Positions 12,911 to 25,124 of a stretch of DNA of 64,000 nucleotides are shown one piece after another (the first letter of the stretch is position 1; each line of letters begins with the position of its first letter). Source of the DNA: Cupriavidus sp. (GTDB taxonomy: Bacteria > Pseudomonadota > Gammaproteobacteria > Burkholderiales > Burkholderiaceae); assembly GCA_031181345.1 (NCBI GenBank), contig JAPSLC010000015.1, positions 24,086 through 88,085 of the forward strand. Reading direction: 5' to 3'. A program made the translations under genes and the position numbers. Below the pieces are notes generated by a model. That model was not told the DNA's origin. It saw only the letters and a list, made by a program, of their open reading frames with translations, and made no database searches.

Positions 12911-13740
12911 GGGGTTCGGGAGTTCACGGGCGCTGGCTGTTGGCCGGCGCGATGGCGGTCGCCCTGGCGGGCTGCGCGACGGGGCCGGACGCCAATCCGC
13001 GCGACCCGCTCGAGCCGTTCAACCGCGAAGTCAACAAGATCAACGAGGACTTCGACAAGGGCGTGATGCGCCCGATCGCCGAGGTCTATGCCGACTACGT
13101 GCCGTCGCCGGTCCGCACCGCAGTCAGCAACGTGTTCTCCAATGTCAGCGACGTCTACTCGGCGCTGAACAACCTGCTGCAGGGCAAGCCGACGCGCTTC
13201 GCCGAGGACACCATGCGGGTGGCGATCAACACGGTGCTGGGCATCGGCGGCCTGATCGACATCGCCACGCCGGCGGGCCTGCCCAAGTACAAGGAAGACT
13301 TTGGCCAGACGCTTGGCGTGTGGGGCGTGCCGCCCGGCCCGTACCTGGTGCTCCCGCTGTTCGGCCCCAGCACGGTGCGCGACACCGGCGGCATGCTGGT
13401 CGACCGGCAGGCCGACCCGACCGCCTATCTGCATCCCGTGTGGATGCGCAATTCGCTGATCGGCGTGCGCGTGGTCAGCGCCCGTGCCGATCTGCTGGGT
13501 GCCAGCAGCCTGGTCGAGATGGCCGCGCTGGACCGCTACTCGTTCATGCGCGACGCCTATCTGCAGCGCCGCGAATATCTGGTCTACGACGGCAATCCGC
13601 CGGACCGCGAGGACGACGACGTCGACAGCGACGCCGAGCCCAAGCCGCCCAGCTCGGGCTCCGGCGAAAGCCTGCCGGGCCAGACCATGCCGGTGCCGCC
13701 GGTGGCGCCGTCGTTCTCGCCGGGCCGCCTGGGCCTTTGA
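12907..13740 (+). CDS. mlaA: Outer-membrane lipoprotein MlaA (VacJ)
   Basis: MlaA is an outer-membrane lipoprotein that removes misplaced phospholipids from the outer leaflet and hands them to MlaC. Residues 1-22 form a lipoprotein signal with lipobox LAGC (Cys22). The VacJ domain follows: DPLEPFNREVNKIN, a repeated amphipathic region, NTVLGIGGLIDIATPAGL, EDFGQTLGVWGVPPGPYLVLPLFGPS. The C-terminal 50 residues are acidic, then Ser/Pro-rich. In E. coli mlaA lies apart from the other mla genes; here it sits between mlaD and mlaC. Confidence 0.95.
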   Translation: MRGSGVHGRWLLAGAMAVALAGCATGPDANPRDPLEPFNREVNKINEDFDKGVMRPIAEVYADYVPSPVRTAVSNVFSNVSDVYSALNNLLQGKPTRFAEDTMRVAINTVLGIGGLIDIATPAGLPKYKEDFGQTLGVWGVPPGPYLVLPLFGPSTVRDTGGMLVDRQADPTAYLHPVWMRNSLIGVRVVSARADLLGASSLVEMAALDRYSFMRDAYLQRREYLVYDGNPPDREDDDVDSDAEPKPPSSGSGESLPGQTMPVPPVAPSFSPGRLGL

Positions 13741-13922
13741 GCCGACACGCCATGAGGTCGCCGCTTCACTTCAGTTGTGAGCGCGCCGTCACGGCTGCAA
13801 CAAACTGTGATAACCGGTGCCAGCGCCCCGTGCGCCCGGCACCATGAACTTGCCCGGGGTGCGCGCTCTCCAACCTACGCCCCCCGCCGCCCCCGGCGAA
13901 ACAGGATAGACAAGGAAAAACC

Positions 13923-14546
13923 ATGTTCAAGCGACTGTTGCTTCCCTTCATTGCCGCCTTCGCCATGGCCGGCGCGGCCATGGCCCAGAGCCCGGATACC
14001 TCGACGCCGGACGGGCTGATCAAGGCGCTGGTGGACGACGTGATGGCCACCGTCAAGGCCGACAAGGAAATGCAGGCCGGCAGCATCCCGAAGATCACCG
14101 CGCTGGTCGAGCAGAAGATCCTGCCGAACGCGAACTTCCAGAAGACCACGCAGATCGCCATGGGCCGCAACTGGGCGAAGGCGACGCCGGAGCAGCAGAA
14201 GCAGATCGTCGAGGAATTCAAGATGCTGCTGATCCGCACCTACGCGGGCGCCGTCTCGCAGATCCGCGACCAGACCGTGCAGTTCCGCCCGTTCCGCGCC
14301 GCACCGGAAGACACCGAGGTGACCGTGCGCACCCAGGTGATCAACAAGGGCGAACCGATCCAGATGGACTACCGCCTGGAGAAGACGCCGCAGGGCTGGA
14401 AGGTCTACGACATCAACGTGCTGGGCGCCTGGTTGACCGAAGCCTACAAGGGCAGCTTCAACACCATCGCCAGCCAGCAGGGCATCGAAGGCGTGATCAA
14501 GACCCTGCAGGACCGCAACCGCCAGCTGGCCAGCGCCAAGGGCTAA
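13923..14546 (+). CDS. mlaC: Periplasmic phospholipid shuttle MlaC (Ttg2D)
   Basis: MlaC carries phospholipid across the periplasm between MlaA and the MlaD ring. It is 207 residues with a clear signal peptide cleaved after AMA (about residue 21) and one Tol_Tol_Ttg2 domain: IPKITALVEQKILP, NFQKTTQIAMGRNW, EEFKMLLIRTYAGA, and WKVYDINVLGAWLTEAYKGSF. A 182-base gap separates it from mlaA, larger than the other gaps in the operon, so a second promoter there is possible. AAGGAAAA precedes the ATG. Confidence 0.94.
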   Translation: MFKRLLLPFIAAFAMAGAAMAQSPDTSTPDGLIKALVDDVMATVKADKEMQAGSIPKITALVEQKILPNANFQKTTQIAMGRNWAKATPEQQKQIVEEFKMLLIRTYAGAVSQIRDQTVQFRPFRAAPEDTEVTVRTQVINKGEPIQMDYRLEKTPQGWKVYDINVLGAWLTEAYKGSFNTIASQQGIEGVIKTLQDRNRQLASAKG

Positions 14547-14687
14547 GCCCCGGCGCCGCCGGCATGCCGTGACGACGCGGCGCAGCACGTGGATGCTGCG
14601 CCGCGTTACAATGCCGGCTTTGGCGCGCAGGGTTCCCCCCGCGCCGCCGCCTTTCCCCCCGACGACTTTCCCGACCGAACCGCCTCG

Positions 14688-15041
14688 ATGCTTTCACTTG
14701 GAACCTCGCTGACCAACCGCAACGCCGCCGCCGTGCTGCGCGATGCGGCCGCGCGCGTGGCGCAGGGGGAAGCGCAGGTCGATTGCAGCGCGCTCGGGCA
14801 GGTCGATTCGTCGGCGGTGGCCGTGATGCTGGCGCTGCATCGCGACGCCAGCGCGCGCGGCCAGGCCCTCGCCTTCGTCGGCGTGCCGCAGCAACTGGCC
14901 GCGCTCGCCAGCCTGTACGGGGTCGATACGCTGCTGGCGCTGTCGCCGCAGAACGCGCGGAACGCGGCCTCGCCCGCCGGGCAAGCGGCCGCCGAACCCG
15001 CGGCGGCATCCCTCGAGCCAGCCGCCTTGCATCGACATTGA
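14688..15041 (+). CDS. mlaB: STAS-domain protein MlaB
   Basis: MlaB is the small cytoplasmic STAS subunit that binds and supports MlaF. The protein is 117 residues. The STAS core runs from LTNRNAAAVLRDAAARVAQGEAQVDCSAL through VDSSAVAVMLALHRDASARG to LASLYGVD. A short Ala-rich tail follows. VDSSAVAVM is the family's conserved Ser region. The frame is open from 14589, but that extension is Pro/Ala-rich and precedes the domain, so the ATG at 14688 is preferred. It ends the mla operon. Confidence 0.85.
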   Translation: MLSLGTSLTNRNAAAVLRDAAARVAQGEAQVDCSALGQVDSSAVAVMLALHRDASARGQALAFVGVPQQLAALASLYGVDTLLALSPQNARNAASPAGQAAAEPAAASLEPAALHRH

Positions 15042-15341
15042 ACCGGCATCCGCGGTGAGCGCCGGGCAATGGCCCGTGCCGGCACCGTCGCGATGCCTCG
15101 GCGCCGGCCGCCAGCCGACGCCGCGTCCCAAGCGGGGACATCCCCGCATCCCCTATAATTCCGGGTTATTCGTTCGTCAGCACCGCCGCGCGCCAACGCG
15201 CGATGCGCCTGCCACGCCGGCAGCCGGCAAGCCAGGCGGGCGACCAGTCCGGCAGCTGTATCACCCTCAGGCGGTTCCCGCCATTTCCAGGAGCCCGGCG
15301 CGGCAGCGCGACGCTCGCACGCCCGCCAGACGATATCGGCC

Positions 15342-16367
15342 ATGAAAGCCATCGAAATCCAGGATGTCCGCAAGCGCTACCGCAGTCTGCAGGCGCTCAA
15401 GGGCGTCAGCTTCAGCGTCGAGCGCGGCGAGTTCTTCGGCCTGCTCGGCCCCAACGGCGCGGGCAAGACCACGCTGATCTCGATCCTCGCCGGACTGAAC
15501 CGCGCCGACTCGGGCCAGGTGCGCGTGCACGGCCACGACGTGGTGAGCGACTACCGGCTGGCGCGCCGCATGCTGGGCGTGGTGCCGCAGGAACTGGTGT
15601 TCGATCCCTTCTTCACCGTGCGCGAGACGCTGCGGCTGCAGTCCGGCTATTTCGGCCTGACCCGCAACGACGACTGGATCGACGAGATCATGGCCAACCT
15701 GGACCTGACCGACAAGGCCGACGCCAACATGCGCCAGCTCTCGGGCGGCATGAAGCGCCGCGTGCTGGTGGCGCAGGCGCTGGTGCATCGCCCGCCGGTG
15801 ATCGTGCTGGACGAACCGACCGCGGGCGTGGACGTGGAGCTGCGCCAGACGCTGTGGAAATTCATCTCCCGGCTCAACCGCGAAGGTCATACCATCATCC
15901 TGACCACCCACTATCTGGAAGAGGCCGAGGCCTTGTGCGATCGCATCGCGATGCTCAAGTTCGGCGAGGTGGTGGCGCTGGACCGTACCAGCAGCCTGCT
16001 GAGCCAGTTCGCCGGCCTGCAGCTGGTGCTGACGCTGTCGGCCGGACGCCTGCCGGCCTCGCTGGAGCCGCTGCGGATGCCGTCCAATCCGGGCGAGCGC
16101 GCGATCCGGCTGCGGCTGTCCGGCTACCAGGTGGTCGAACCGATCCTCGCGGCCTGCCGCGAGGCGGGATGCGAAATCGAAGACATGGAAATCAACAAGG
16201 CCGATCTCGAGGACGTATTCGTGCAGATCATGGGAAGGGAAGGGCGCAAGCCGGCCTCGGGTGACGCTGAAGCGGACCGGGACGCGAACGGCGACGGCAG
16301 CAAGCGCCCCGCGCAAGCGGCCGAGCCTGTCAATGCCACCCCTTCCTCGCTGGAGAGCCCGGTATGA
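15342..16367 (+). CDS. ABC exporter ATP-binding protein (YadG-like)
   Basis: This is the ATPase half of an ABC-2-type exporter, 341 residues. Walker A is GPNGAGKTT (about 37-45), the signature LSGGMKRRV, Walker B IVLDEPTAGVD, and the switch histidine is in TTHYLEEAEALCDR. A C-terminal region of about 100 residues after the nucleotide-binding domain is typical of YadG/CcmA-like ATPases and ends in a Ser/Ala-rich tail. It overlaps the permease gene by four bases (ATGA), so the two form one transporter. The substrate is unknown. Its place between mla and murA hints at an envelope role. Confidence 0.88.
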   Translation: MKAIEIQDVRKRYRSLQALKGVSFSVERGEFFGLLGPNGAGKTTLISILAGLNRADSGQVRVHGHDVVSDYRLARRMLGVVPQELVFDPFFTVRETLRLQSGYFGLTRNDDWIDEIMANLDLTDKADANMRQLSGGMKRRVLVAQALVHRPPVIVLDEPTAGVDVELRQTLWKFISRLNREGHTIILTTHYLEEAEALCDRIAMLKFGEVVALDRTSSLLSQFAGLQLVLTLSAGRLPASLEPLRMPSNPGERAIRLRLSGYQVVEPILAACREAGCEIEDMEINKADLEDVFVQIMGREGRKPASGDAEADRDANGDGSKRPAQAAEPVNATPSSLESPV

Positions 16368-17215
16368 AACACCCAGCCGGACTCGATCACGCGGACCAGG
16401 ATACCCGCGATGGCGGCGGCGACGACAGCCGGCACCTGGCGCCGATGGCGGTGGGCGGCCTGGTCGGCTTTCGCACGCTGCTGTACAAGGAAGTGCTGCG
16501 CTTCTGGAAGGTCAGCTTCCAGACCGTGGCCGCGCCGGTGCTCACCGCGATCCTCTATCTGCTGATCTTCGGCCATGTGCTGGAGGACCGCGTGCGGGTC
16601 TACGATCAGATCAGCTACACCGCCTTCCTGGTGCCCGGGCTGGTGATGATGAGCATCCTGCAGAACGCGTTCGCCAACAGCTCGTCGTCGCTGATCCAGT
16701 CGAAGATCACCGGCAACCTGGTGTTCGTGCTGCTGCCGCCGTTGTCGCACTGGGAGATGTTCGGCGCCTACATCACCGCCGCGATCGTGCGCGGGCTTGC
16801 GGTCGGCCTGGGCGTGCTGCTGGTGACGGTGTGGTTCGCCGACCTGCACGTGGCCAATGTCGCGTGGATCGTCGTCTTCGCGCTGCTCGGCGCCGGCATG
16901 CTCGGCACGCTCGGCCTGATCGCCGGCATCTGGGCCGAGAAGTTCGACCAGCTGGCGGCCTTCCAGAATTTCCTGATCATGCCGGCGACCTTCCTGTCCG
17001 GCGTGTTTTATTCGATCCACTCGCTGCCCGCGTTCTGGCAGACGGTGTCGCACGCCAATCCGTTCTTCTACATGATCGACGGGTTCCGCCATGGCTTCTT
17101 CGGCGTCTCCGACGTGTCGCCGTGGTTCAGCCTGGCCGTGGTGGCGAGCGCCTTCGCGCTCGTCGCGGCGATCGCGCTGCGGCTGCTGCAGAGCGGCTAC
17201 AAGCTGCGGCACTGA
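16364..17215 (+). CDS. ABC-2 permease (YadH-like)
   Basis: Membrane partner of the preceding ATPase, 283 residues. A hydrophilic N-terminus of about 35 residues is followed by six hydrophobic segments, including VLTAILYLLIFGHVL, AFLVPGLVMMSILQNAF, LAVGLGVLLVTVWF, IVVFALLGAGMLGTLGLIAGI, NFLIMPATFLSGVFYSI and VVASAFALVAAIAL. The FLSGVFY region and the short PFFYMIDGFR loop are characteristic of ABC2_membrane proteins. Start overlaps the ATPase stop. Confidence 0.88.
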   Translation: MKHPAGLDHADQDTRDGGGDDSRHLAPMAVGGLVGFRTLLYKEVLRFWKVSFQTVAAPVLTAILYLLIFGHVLEDRVRVYDQISYTAFLVPGLVMMSILQNAFANSSSSLIQSKITGNLVFVLLPPLSHWEMFGAYITAAIVRGLAVGLGVLLVTVWFADLHVANVAWIVVFALLGAGMLGTLGLIAGIWAEKFDQLAAFQNFLIMPATFLSGVFYSIHSLPAFWQTVSHANPFFYMIDGFRHGFFGVSDVSPWFSLAVVASAFALVAAIALRLLQSGYKLRH

Positions 17216-18826
<1,611 letters not shown>

Positions 18827-18845
18827 CCCAGCGACGAACAAGACG

Positions 18846-19508
18846 ATGAGCCCTTCTCCGAATCAGCTGACCCTGGCCCTGTCCAAGGGCCGGATCTTTA
18901 CCGAAACCATGCCGCTGCTGGCGGCCGCGGGCATCGAGGTCACCGAAGACCCGGAAACCTCGCGCAAGCTGATCCTGCCGACCACCGATCCGGACGTGCG
19001 CGTGATCATCGTGCGCGCCTCCGACGTGCCGACCTACGTACAGTACGGCGCCGCCGATTTCGGCGTGGCCGGCAAGGATGTGCTGATGGAGCACGGCATG
19101 GCCGGCCTGTATGCGCCGATCGACCTGAATATCGCCCGCTGCCGCATGTCGGTGGCGGTGCCGGCGGGCTTCGACTATGCCCGCGCGGTGCGCCAGGGGG
19201 CGCGGCTGGCGGTGGCGACCAAGTATGTGCAGACCGCGCGCGAGCATTTCGCCAAGAAGGGCGTCCACGTCGATCTGATCAAGCTGTACGGTTCGATGGA
19301 GCTCGGTCCGCTGGTCGGGCTGGCCGATGCGATCGTCGACCTGGTGAGCACCGGCGGCACGCTGCGCGCCAACAATCTGGTGGAAGTCGAGGAGATCGTG
19401 CAGATCTCGTCGCGCCTGGTGATCAACCAGGCCGCGCTCAAGCTCAAGCGCGAGCGGCTGGCGCCGATCCTGGAAGCGTTTGAACGGGCCTCCGCGGCCG
19501 TGGCGTGA
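18846..19508 (+). CDS. hisG: ATP phosphoribosyltransferase, short form
   Basis: First step of histidine synthesis: ATP plus PRPP gives phosphoribosyl-ATP. At 220 residues this is the short HisG form, which lacks the C-terminal histidine-binding domain and needs HisZ for activity and feedback control. Motifs are [35 protein letters not shown], and [15 protein letters not shown] (PRPP loop). The start at 18846 follows the murA stop by 19 bases. No hisZ lies in the window. First gene of hisGDCBHAFIE, possibly read from a promoter upstream of murA. Confidence 0.96.
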   Translation: MSPSPNQLTLALSKGRIFTETMPLLAAAGIEVTEDPETSRKLILPTTDPDVRVIIVRASDVPTYVQYGAADFGVAGKDVLMEHGMAGLYAPIDLNIARCRMSVAVPAGFDYARAVRQGARLAVATKYVQTAREHFAKKGVHVDLIKLYGSMELGPLVGLADAIVDLVSTGGTLRANNLVEVEEIVQISSRLVINQAALKLKRERLAPILEAFERASAAVA

Positions 19509-19539
19509 TGCCATGGCCGACGGCCCGGGGAATGGAGTC

Positions 19540-20868
19540 ATGAAAGAACAAAGCCTGAACATCCGCCGACTGGACTCGGTCAGCACGGACTTTCCCGTGC
19601 GGCTGCGCCAGCTGCTGGCCTTCGAGGCCAGCGAGGACGAGGCCATCGAGCGCGCCGTTGCGCAGATCCTGGCCGACGTCAAGGTGCGCGGCGATGCCGC
19701 GGTGCTCGAATACACGCTGCGCTTCGACCGCGTCGAGGCCGAATCGCTGGCCGCGCTGGAACTGTCGCCGGCCGAGATGGACGCCGCGCTGGAAGATCTC
19801 GAGCCCAAGCGCCGCGCCGCGCTCGAGGCGGCCGCGGCGCGCGTGCGCGCCTATCACGAGAAGCAGAAGATCGAATGCGGCAGCCATAGCTGGGAATACG
19901 CGGAGGCCGACGGCACCGTGCTCGGCCAGAAGGTGACGCCGCTCGACCGCGTCGGCCTGTATGTGCCGGGCGGCAAGGCGGCCTATCCGTCGTCGGTGCT
20001 GATGAACGCGATTCCGGCCCGCGTCGCGGGCGTCAAGGAAGTGATCATGGTCGTGCCGACGCCGGGCGGCGTGCGCAACCCGCTGGTGCTGGCGGCCGCG
20101 GCGATCGCCGGGGTCGATCGCGTGTTCACCATCGGCGGCGCCCAGGCGGTCGGCGCGCTGGCCTACGGCACCGAGACGCTGCCGCAGGTCGACAAGATCG
20201 TCGGCCCAGGCAACGCCTATGTCGCCGCGGCCAAGCGCCGCGTGTTCGGCACGGTGGGCATCGACATGATCGCCGGCCCTTCCGAGATCCTGGTGATCTG
20301 CGACGGCAGCACCGACCCGGACTGGGTCGCGATGGACCTGTTCTCGCAGGCCGAGCACGACGAGATGGCGCAGTCGATCCTGCTGTGCCCGGATGCCGGC
20401 TATCTGCTCAAGGTCGAGGACAGCATCCGCCGGCTGCTCGACGACATGCCGCGCCGCGACGTGATCGCGGCCTCGATCGGCGGCCGCGGCGCGCTGATCA
20501 AGGTGCGCGACATGGACGAGGCCTGCGACATCGCCAATGCGATCGCGCCCGAGCACCTGGAGATCTCCGCGCTCAATCCGCGCCAGTGGGCCGAGAAGAT
20601 CCGCCACGCCGGCGCGATCTTCCTGGGTCAGTTCACCAGCGAATCGCTGGGCGACTACTGCGCGGGCCCGAACCACGTGTTGCCCACCTCGCGCACCGCG
20701 CGCTTCTCGTCGCCGCTGGGCGTCTACGACTTCCAGAAGCGCTCGAGCCTGATCGAGGTCAGCGAGACCGGCGCGCAGATGCTGGGCCAGATCGCGGCGG
20801 AACTGGCCTATGGCGAAGGCCTGCAGGCGCATGCCCGCAGCGCCGAATACCGCCTCAAGCGCAGTTGA
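19540..20868 (+). CDS. hisD: Histidinol dehydrogenase
   Basis: Performs the last two oxidations of histidine synthesis, histidinol to histidine, with NAD and zinc. 442 residues. Motifs in order: [60 protein letters not shown] (with zinc ligands Gln and His), APEHLEI, and [17 protein letters not shown] at 19540 ([11 protein letters not shown]) with GGGGAA eight bases before it is preferred; an ATG at 19513 and the open frame from 19480 would overlap or abut hisG. Confidence 0.97.
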   Translation: MKEQSLNIRRLDSVSTDFPVRLRQLLAFEASEDEAIERAVAQILADVKVRGDAAVLEYTLRFDRVEAESLAALELSPAEMDAALEDLEPKRRAALEAAAARVRAYHEKQKIECGSHSWEYAEADGTVLGQKVTPLDRVGLYVPGGKAAYPSSVLMNAIPARVAGVKEVIMVVPTPGGVRNPLVLAAAAIAGVDRVFTIGGAQAVGALAYGTETLPQVDKIVGPGNAYVAAAKRRVFGTVGIDMIAGPSEILVICDGSTDPDWVAMDLFSQAEHDEMAQSILLCPDAGYLLKVEDSIRRLLDDMPRRDVIAASIGGRGALIKVRDMDEACDIANAIAPEHLEISALNPRQWAEKIRHAGAIFLGQFTSESLGDYCAGPNHVLPTSRTARFSSPLGVYDFQKRSSLIEVSETGAQMLGQIAAELAYGEGLQAHARSAEYRLKRS

Positions 20869-20948
20869 TTTGACGGGGCGGCCGCCGTGCCGTCCCGGTT
20901 TGCCGTCCCGGTACGTCGCCCCACCACACCCCAACCGAAGAGGAATCC

Positions 20949-22049
20949 ATGTCAGCAGTCGAGCCTTCCCTGATCGAGCGAATCATCCGTGACGACGTCC
21001 GCGCCATGGGCGCCTATCACGTGGCCGATTCGCACGGTCTGATCAAGCTCGACGCGATGGAGAACCCGTACCAACTGCCCGCGCCGCTGCGCGAGCAGCT
21101 CGGCAAGCGGCTCGCCGAGGTCGCGCTGAACCGCTACCCGGTGCCGACCAGCGAGGCGCTGCGCGCGCGGCTGAAGGACGTGATGGACGTGCCGGCTGGC
21201 ATGGAGATCCTGCTGGGCAACGGCTCGGACGAGATCATCAGCATGCTGGCGCTCGCGGTGGCACGACCCGGCGCCAAGGTGATGGCGCCGGTGCCGGGCT
21301 TCGTGATGTACGCGATGTCGGCGCAGTTCACCGGCCTGGAGTTCGTCGGCGTGCCGCTGCGGGCGGACTTCACGCTGGACCGCGCCGCGATGCTGGCCGC
21401 GATGGCCGAGCACCAGCCGGCGGTGATCTACCTGGCATATCCGAACAATCCGACCGGCACGCTGTTCGACGAGCAGGACATGGAGGCGATCGTGCGCGCC
21501 GCGCAGGGCGAGGTCTGCCACAGCCTGGTGGTGGTCGACGAGGCCTACCAGCCGTTCGCGCAGCACAGCTGGATGCCGCGGTTGCCGCAGTTCGGCAATC
21601 TGCTGGTGATGCGAACCGTGTCCAAGCTGGGCCTGGCCGGCATCCGCCTCGGCTACCTGGCCGGCGATCCGGCCTGGCTCGCGCAGATCGACAAGGTCCG
21701 CCCGCCGTACAACGTCAACGTGCTGACCGAGGCGACCGCGCTGTTCGTGCTCGAGCATGTCGACGTACTCGACGAACAGGCCGCGCAACTGCGTGCGGAA
21801 CGCGCCAGCGTGGCCGCCGCGATGGCCGCGTACTCCGGCGTCACGGTGTTCCCCAGTGCCGGGAATTTCCTGCTGGTGCGTGTGCCGGATGCCGCGCGGA
21901 TCTTCGATCGACTGCTCGCGCGCAAGGTGCTGATCAAGAACGTGAGTAAAATGCACCCATTGCTGGCCAACTGTCTGCGCGTGACGGTCAGCACCCCCGA
22001 AGAAAATGCGCAGTTTCTCGAGGCGTTTGCCGCCTCGCTGCAGGATTAG
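20949..22049 (+). CDS. hisC: Histidinol-phosphate aminotransferase
   Basis: PLP enzyme that transaminates imidazole-acetol phosphate with glutamate. 366 residues. Features are DAMENPY (39-41 region), [26 protein letters not shown], and the Schiff-base Lys226 in [16 protein letters not shown]. The sequence belongs to the aspartate-aminotransferase fold class I/II. AGAGGAAT precedes the ATG. An 80-base gap after hisD contains a GCCGTCCCGGT direct repeat of no clear meaning. Confidence 0.96.
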   Translation: MSAVEPSLIERIIRDDVRAMGAYHVADSHGLIKLDAMENPYQLPAPLREQLGKRLAEVALNRYPVPTSEALRARLKDVMDVPAGMEILLGNGSDEIISMLALAVARPGAKVMAPVPGFVMYAMSAQFTGLEFVGVPLRADFTLDRAAMLAAMAEHQPAVIYLAYPNNPTGTLFDEQDMEAIVRAAQGEVCHSLVVVDEAYQPFAQHSWMPRLPQFGNLLVMRTVSKLGLAGIRLGYLAGDPAWLAQIDKVRPPYNVNVLTEATALFVLEHVDVLDEQAAQLRAERASVAAAMAAYSGVTVFPSAGNFLLVRVPDAARIFDRLLARKVLIKNVSKMHPLLANCLRVTVSTPEENAQFLEAFAASLQD

Positions 22050-22053
22050 CACC

Positions 22054-22641
22054 ATGCGTGTTGCCGAGGTCACCCGCAATACCTCCGAGACCCAGATCCG
22101 CGTTGCGCTGAATCTGGACGGCACCGGACGCCAGCTGCTGGCTTCCGGCGTTCCCTTCCTGGACCACATGCTGGACCAGATCGCCCGCCATGGCATGTTC
22201 GACCTCGAGGTCGAGGCCAAGGGCGACACCCATATCGACGACCACCATACGGTCGAGGATGTCGGCATCACGCTGGGACAGGCGGTGGCCAAGGCCATCG
22301 GCGACAAGAAGGGCATCACCCGCTATGGGCACAGCTACGTGCCGCTGGATGAATGCCTGTCGCGCGTGGTGATCGATTTCTCGGGTCGCCCGGGGTTGGA
22401 GTTCCACGTGCCGTTCACCCGGGCGCGCGTGGGCAGCTTCGATGTCGATCTGACCATCGAGTTCTTCCGCGGCTTCGTCAATCATGCCGGCGTGACGCTG
22501 CATATCGACAATTTGCGCGGCATCAATGCCCACCATCAATGCGAAACGGTATTCAAGGCCTTCGGCCGGGCGCTGCGCATGGCGGTGGAGCTGGACCCGC
22601 GCGCGGCCAATACGATCCCGTCGACCAAGGGCACGCTCTGA
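22054..22641 (+). CDS. hisB: Imidazoleglycerol-phosphate dehydratase
   Basis: Monofunctional dehydratase of 195 residues, without the phosphatase domain fused to it in enterics. The two manganese-binding motifs are clear: [11 protein letters not shown] and, near the C-terminus, [31 protein letters not shown] and [21 protein letters not shown] are also typical. ATG at 22054 follows the hisC stop by four bases. A 142-base gap separates it from hisH, the longest in the his cluster. Confidence 0.97.
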   Translation: MRVAEVTRNTSETQIRVALNLDGTGRQLLASGVPFLDHMLDQIARHGMFDLEVEAKGDTHIDDHHTVEDVGITLGQAVAKAIGDKKGITRYGHSYVPLDECLSRVVIDFSGRPGLEFHVPFTRARVGSFDVDLTIEFFRGFVNHAGVTLHIDNLRGINAHHQCETVFKAFGRALRMAVELDPRAANTIPSTKGTL

Positions 22642-22783
22642 TTTCGATACCGGTCCGATGAACGGCGGCGGGTCTTGCCTGCCGCCGACCACGCCGCCCG
22701 ATTTCTACCGAGCTCTACCGAACCCGACCACCCTCCACCGTTTCCGAGGGGACGGCCACGATGCCACGGCCGTTTCCAACATC

Positions 22784-23437
22784 ATGACTACGATTGCAAT
22801 TGTGGATTACGGCATGGGCAACCTGCGCTCGGTGGCGCAGGCGCTGCGCCGTGCGGCTCCCGATGCCGATGTGCGCGTCGTCGATGCGCCCGAGGGCATT
22901 CGCGCCGCCGAGCGCGTGGTGCTGCCCGGCCAGGGCGCGATGCCCGACTGCATGGCGGCGCTCAATGCCTCGGGCTTGCGCGAGGCCGTGCTCGAGGCCG
23001 CGGCCAGCAAGCCGCTGCTGGGCGTGTGCGTTGGCGAACAGATGCTGTTCGAAGCGAGCAGGGAAAGTAGGGCCGGTGCGGACAGCACGCCATGCCTGGG
23101 CCTGATGCCGGGCGAGGTGGTCCGTTTCGAGCTCGACGGCATGACGCAGCCGGACGGCTCGCGCTACAAGGTGCCGCAGATGGGCTGGAATCGCGTTCGC
23201 CAGACCCGGCCGCATCCGCTGTGGCAGGGTATTCCCGATCAGAGCTGGTTCTATTTCGTACACAGCTACTATGTGCAGCCGCGCGATTGCGGCCATACTG
23301 CCGGGGAAACCGAATATGGCGTCGTGTTTACCAGCGCGGTAGCCCGAGATAATATTTTTGCCACGCAGTTCCACCCCGAGAAGAGTGCGGCGCTCGGCTT
23401 GCAGCTCTACCGGAACTTCGTGGACTGGAAGCCCTGA
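22784..23437 (+). CDS. hisH: Imidazole glycerol phosphate synthase, glutaminase subunit
   Basis: Class I glutamine amidotransferase of 217 residues that supplies ammonia to HisF. The triad is Cys82 ([11 protein letters not shown]), His197 and Glu199 (QFHPEKS). LPGQGAMPD matches the oxyanion-strand region. The enterobacterial consensus around Cys is GICLGMQ, and this GVCVGEQ variant is conservative. The start at 22784 ([13 protein letters not shown]) fits the family exactly; the open frame from 22526 overlaps hisB in another frame and is not used. Confidence 0.96.
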   Translation: MTTIAIVDYGMGNLRSVAQALRRAAPDADVRVVDAPEGIRAAERVVLPGQGAMPDCMAALNASGLREAVLEAAASKPLLGVCVGEQMLFEASRESRAGADSTPCLGLMPGEVVRFELDGMTQPDGSRYKVPQMGWNRVRQTRPHPLWQGIPDQSWFYFVHSYYVQPRDCGHTAGETEYGVVFTSAVARDNIFATQFHPEKSAALGLQLYRNFVDWKP

Positions 23438-23527
23438 TTCACCCAGCCGTTCGACGCAGGCAAGGCCGGGCCGGCAGCGCCGGTCACGCCAGGACAACCT
23501 TTTTACTTCAACACGCTCGTCACGCTT

Positions 23528-24274
23528 ATGTTGCTCATTCCGGCCATCGACCTGAAGGACGGTCAATGTGTACGCCTTAAACAAGGCGATATGGACCAGG
23601 CCACCGTCTTCTCCGAAGAGCCCGCCGCCATGGCACGACATTGGGTGGAACAGGGCGCGCGGCGTCTGCACCTGGTCGACCTGAACGGCGCCTTCGTCGG
23701 CAAGCCCCGCAATGAGGCCGCGATCAAGGCCATCATTGCCGAGGTCGGCGAAGAGATCCCGGTCCAGCTCGGCGGAGGCATCCGCGACCTGAACACGATC
23801 GAGCGCTGGCTGGACGACGGCCTGTCGTACATCATCATCGGCACCGCCGCGGTCAAGAACCCGGGCTTTCTGAAGGACGCATGCTCGGCGTTCGGCGGCC
23901 ACATCATCGTCGGCCTCGATGCCCGCGACGGCAAGGTCGCCACCGACGGCTGGAGCAAGCTGACCGGCCACGAGGTGATCGACCTGGCGCGCAAGTACGA
24001 GGACTACGGCGTCGAGGCGATCATCTATACCGACATCGGCCGCGACGGCATGCTGCAGGGCATCAACATCGATGCGACCGTCAAGCTGGCGCAGTCGGTG
24101 TCGATCCCGGTGATCGCCAGCGGCGGCCTGTCGAACATGAGCGATATCGACCGGCTGTGCTCGGTCGAGAGCGAAGGCGTCGAAGGAGTGATCTGCGGCC
24201 GCGCGATCTACTCCGGCGACCTGAATTTCGCGGACGCCCAGGCGCTCGCGGACAAACTGGGCGCGGACAAGTAA
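23528..24274 (+). CDS. hisA: ProFAR isomerase (HisA)
   Basis: Isomerises ProFAR to PRFAR by an Amadori rearrangement. It is a 248-residue half-barrel-duplicated TIM barrel. Catalytic Asp8 is in PAIDLKDGQ, and the second catalytic Asp is in [12 protein letters not shown]. Phosphate-binding loops are VQLGGGIR and [12 protein letters not shown]-rich DNA and a run of Ts (23493-23499) precede it in the 90-base gap after hisH. hisF follows after 77 bases. Confidence 0.96.
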   Translation: MLLIPAIDLKDGQCVRLKQGDMDQATVFSEEPAAMARHWVEQGARRLHLVDLNGAFVGKPRNEAAIKAIIAEVGEEIPVQLGGGIRDLNTIERWLDDGLSYIIIGTAAVKNPGFLKDACSAFGGHIIVGLDARDGKVATDGWSKLTGHEVIDLARKYEDYGVEAIIYTDIGRDGMLQGINIDATVKLAQSVSIPVIASGGLSNMSDIDRLCSVESEGVEGVICGRAIYSGDLNFADAQALADKLGADK

Positions 24275-24351
24275 GCCGTCGCCATTGCGCCCCGGGGGCG
24301 CTGCTGCCCGCGTCGCGCCGCGCCTGCGCGCGCCGCGTGGCAAGGATTCCG

Positions 24352-25122
24352 ATGCTAGCCAAACGTATCATCCCCTGCCTGGACGTGACCAATGGGCGGG
24401 TGGTCAAAGGGGTCAACTTCGTCGAATTGCGCGACGCGGGCGACCCGGTCGAGATCGCGCGCCGCTATGACGAGCAGGGCGCGGACGAAATCACATTCCT
24501 GGACATCACCGCGACCAGCGACGGCCGCGACCTGATGCTGAACATCATCGAGGCGGTGGCCTCGCAGGTCTTCATACCGCTGACCGTCGGCGGCGGCGTG
24601 CGCACCGTCGAGGACGTGCGCCGCCTGCTCAATGCCGGCGCGGACAAGATCAGCGTCAATTCGTCGGCGATCAGCAATCCGCAACTGGTGTCGGATGCCA
24701 CCGCGCGCTACGGCTCGCAATGCATCGTGGTGGCGATCGACGCCAAGCGCAGCTCGGCGCCGGGCGAGCCGCCGCGCTGGGAGGTGTTCACGCACGGCGG
24801 GCGCAAGGCGACCGGGCTCGACGCGGTCGAGTGGGCGCGCGAAATGGCGCGCCGCGGCGCCGGCGAGTTGCTGCTGACCAGCATGGATCGCGACGGCACC
24901 AAGAGCGGCTTCGATCTCGAGCTGACCCGTGCGGTCAGCGACGCGGTCGGCGTGCCGGTGATCGCCTCGGGCGGCGTCGGCGGGCTGCAGGACCTGGCCG
25001 ACGGCATCCGCATCGGCCACGCCGACGCGGTGCTGGCGGCAAGCATCTTTCACTACGGCCAGCACACGGTGGCCGAGGCGAAGGCATTCATGGCCCGCGA
25101 GGGCATTCCGATGCGGGTTTGA
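24352..25122 (+). CDS. hisF: Imidazole glycerol phosphate synthase, cyclase subunit
   Basis: Uses ammonia from HisH to convert PRFAR to imidazole glycerol phosphate and AICAR. 256 residues, TIM barrel. Catalytic Asp11 is in [14 protein letters not shown] and the second Asp in [15 protein letters not shown]. Phosphate loops are LTVGGGVR and [13 protein letters not shown] at 24341-24345 supports the ATG at 24352. HisI starts two bases after its stop. Confidence 0.97.
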   Translation: MLAKRIIPCLDVTNGRVVKGVNFVELRDAGDPVEIARRYDEQGADEITFLDITATSDGRDLMLNIIEAVASQVFIPLTVGGGVRTVEDVRRLLNAGADKISVNSSAISNPQLVSDATARYGSQCIVVAIDAKRSSAPGEPPRWEVFTHGGRKATGLDAVEWAREMARRGAGELLLTSMDRDGTKSGFDLELTRAVSDAVGVPVIASGGVGGLQDLADGIRIGHADAVLAASIFHYGQHTVAEAKAFMAREGIPMRV

Positions 25123-25124
25123 CG

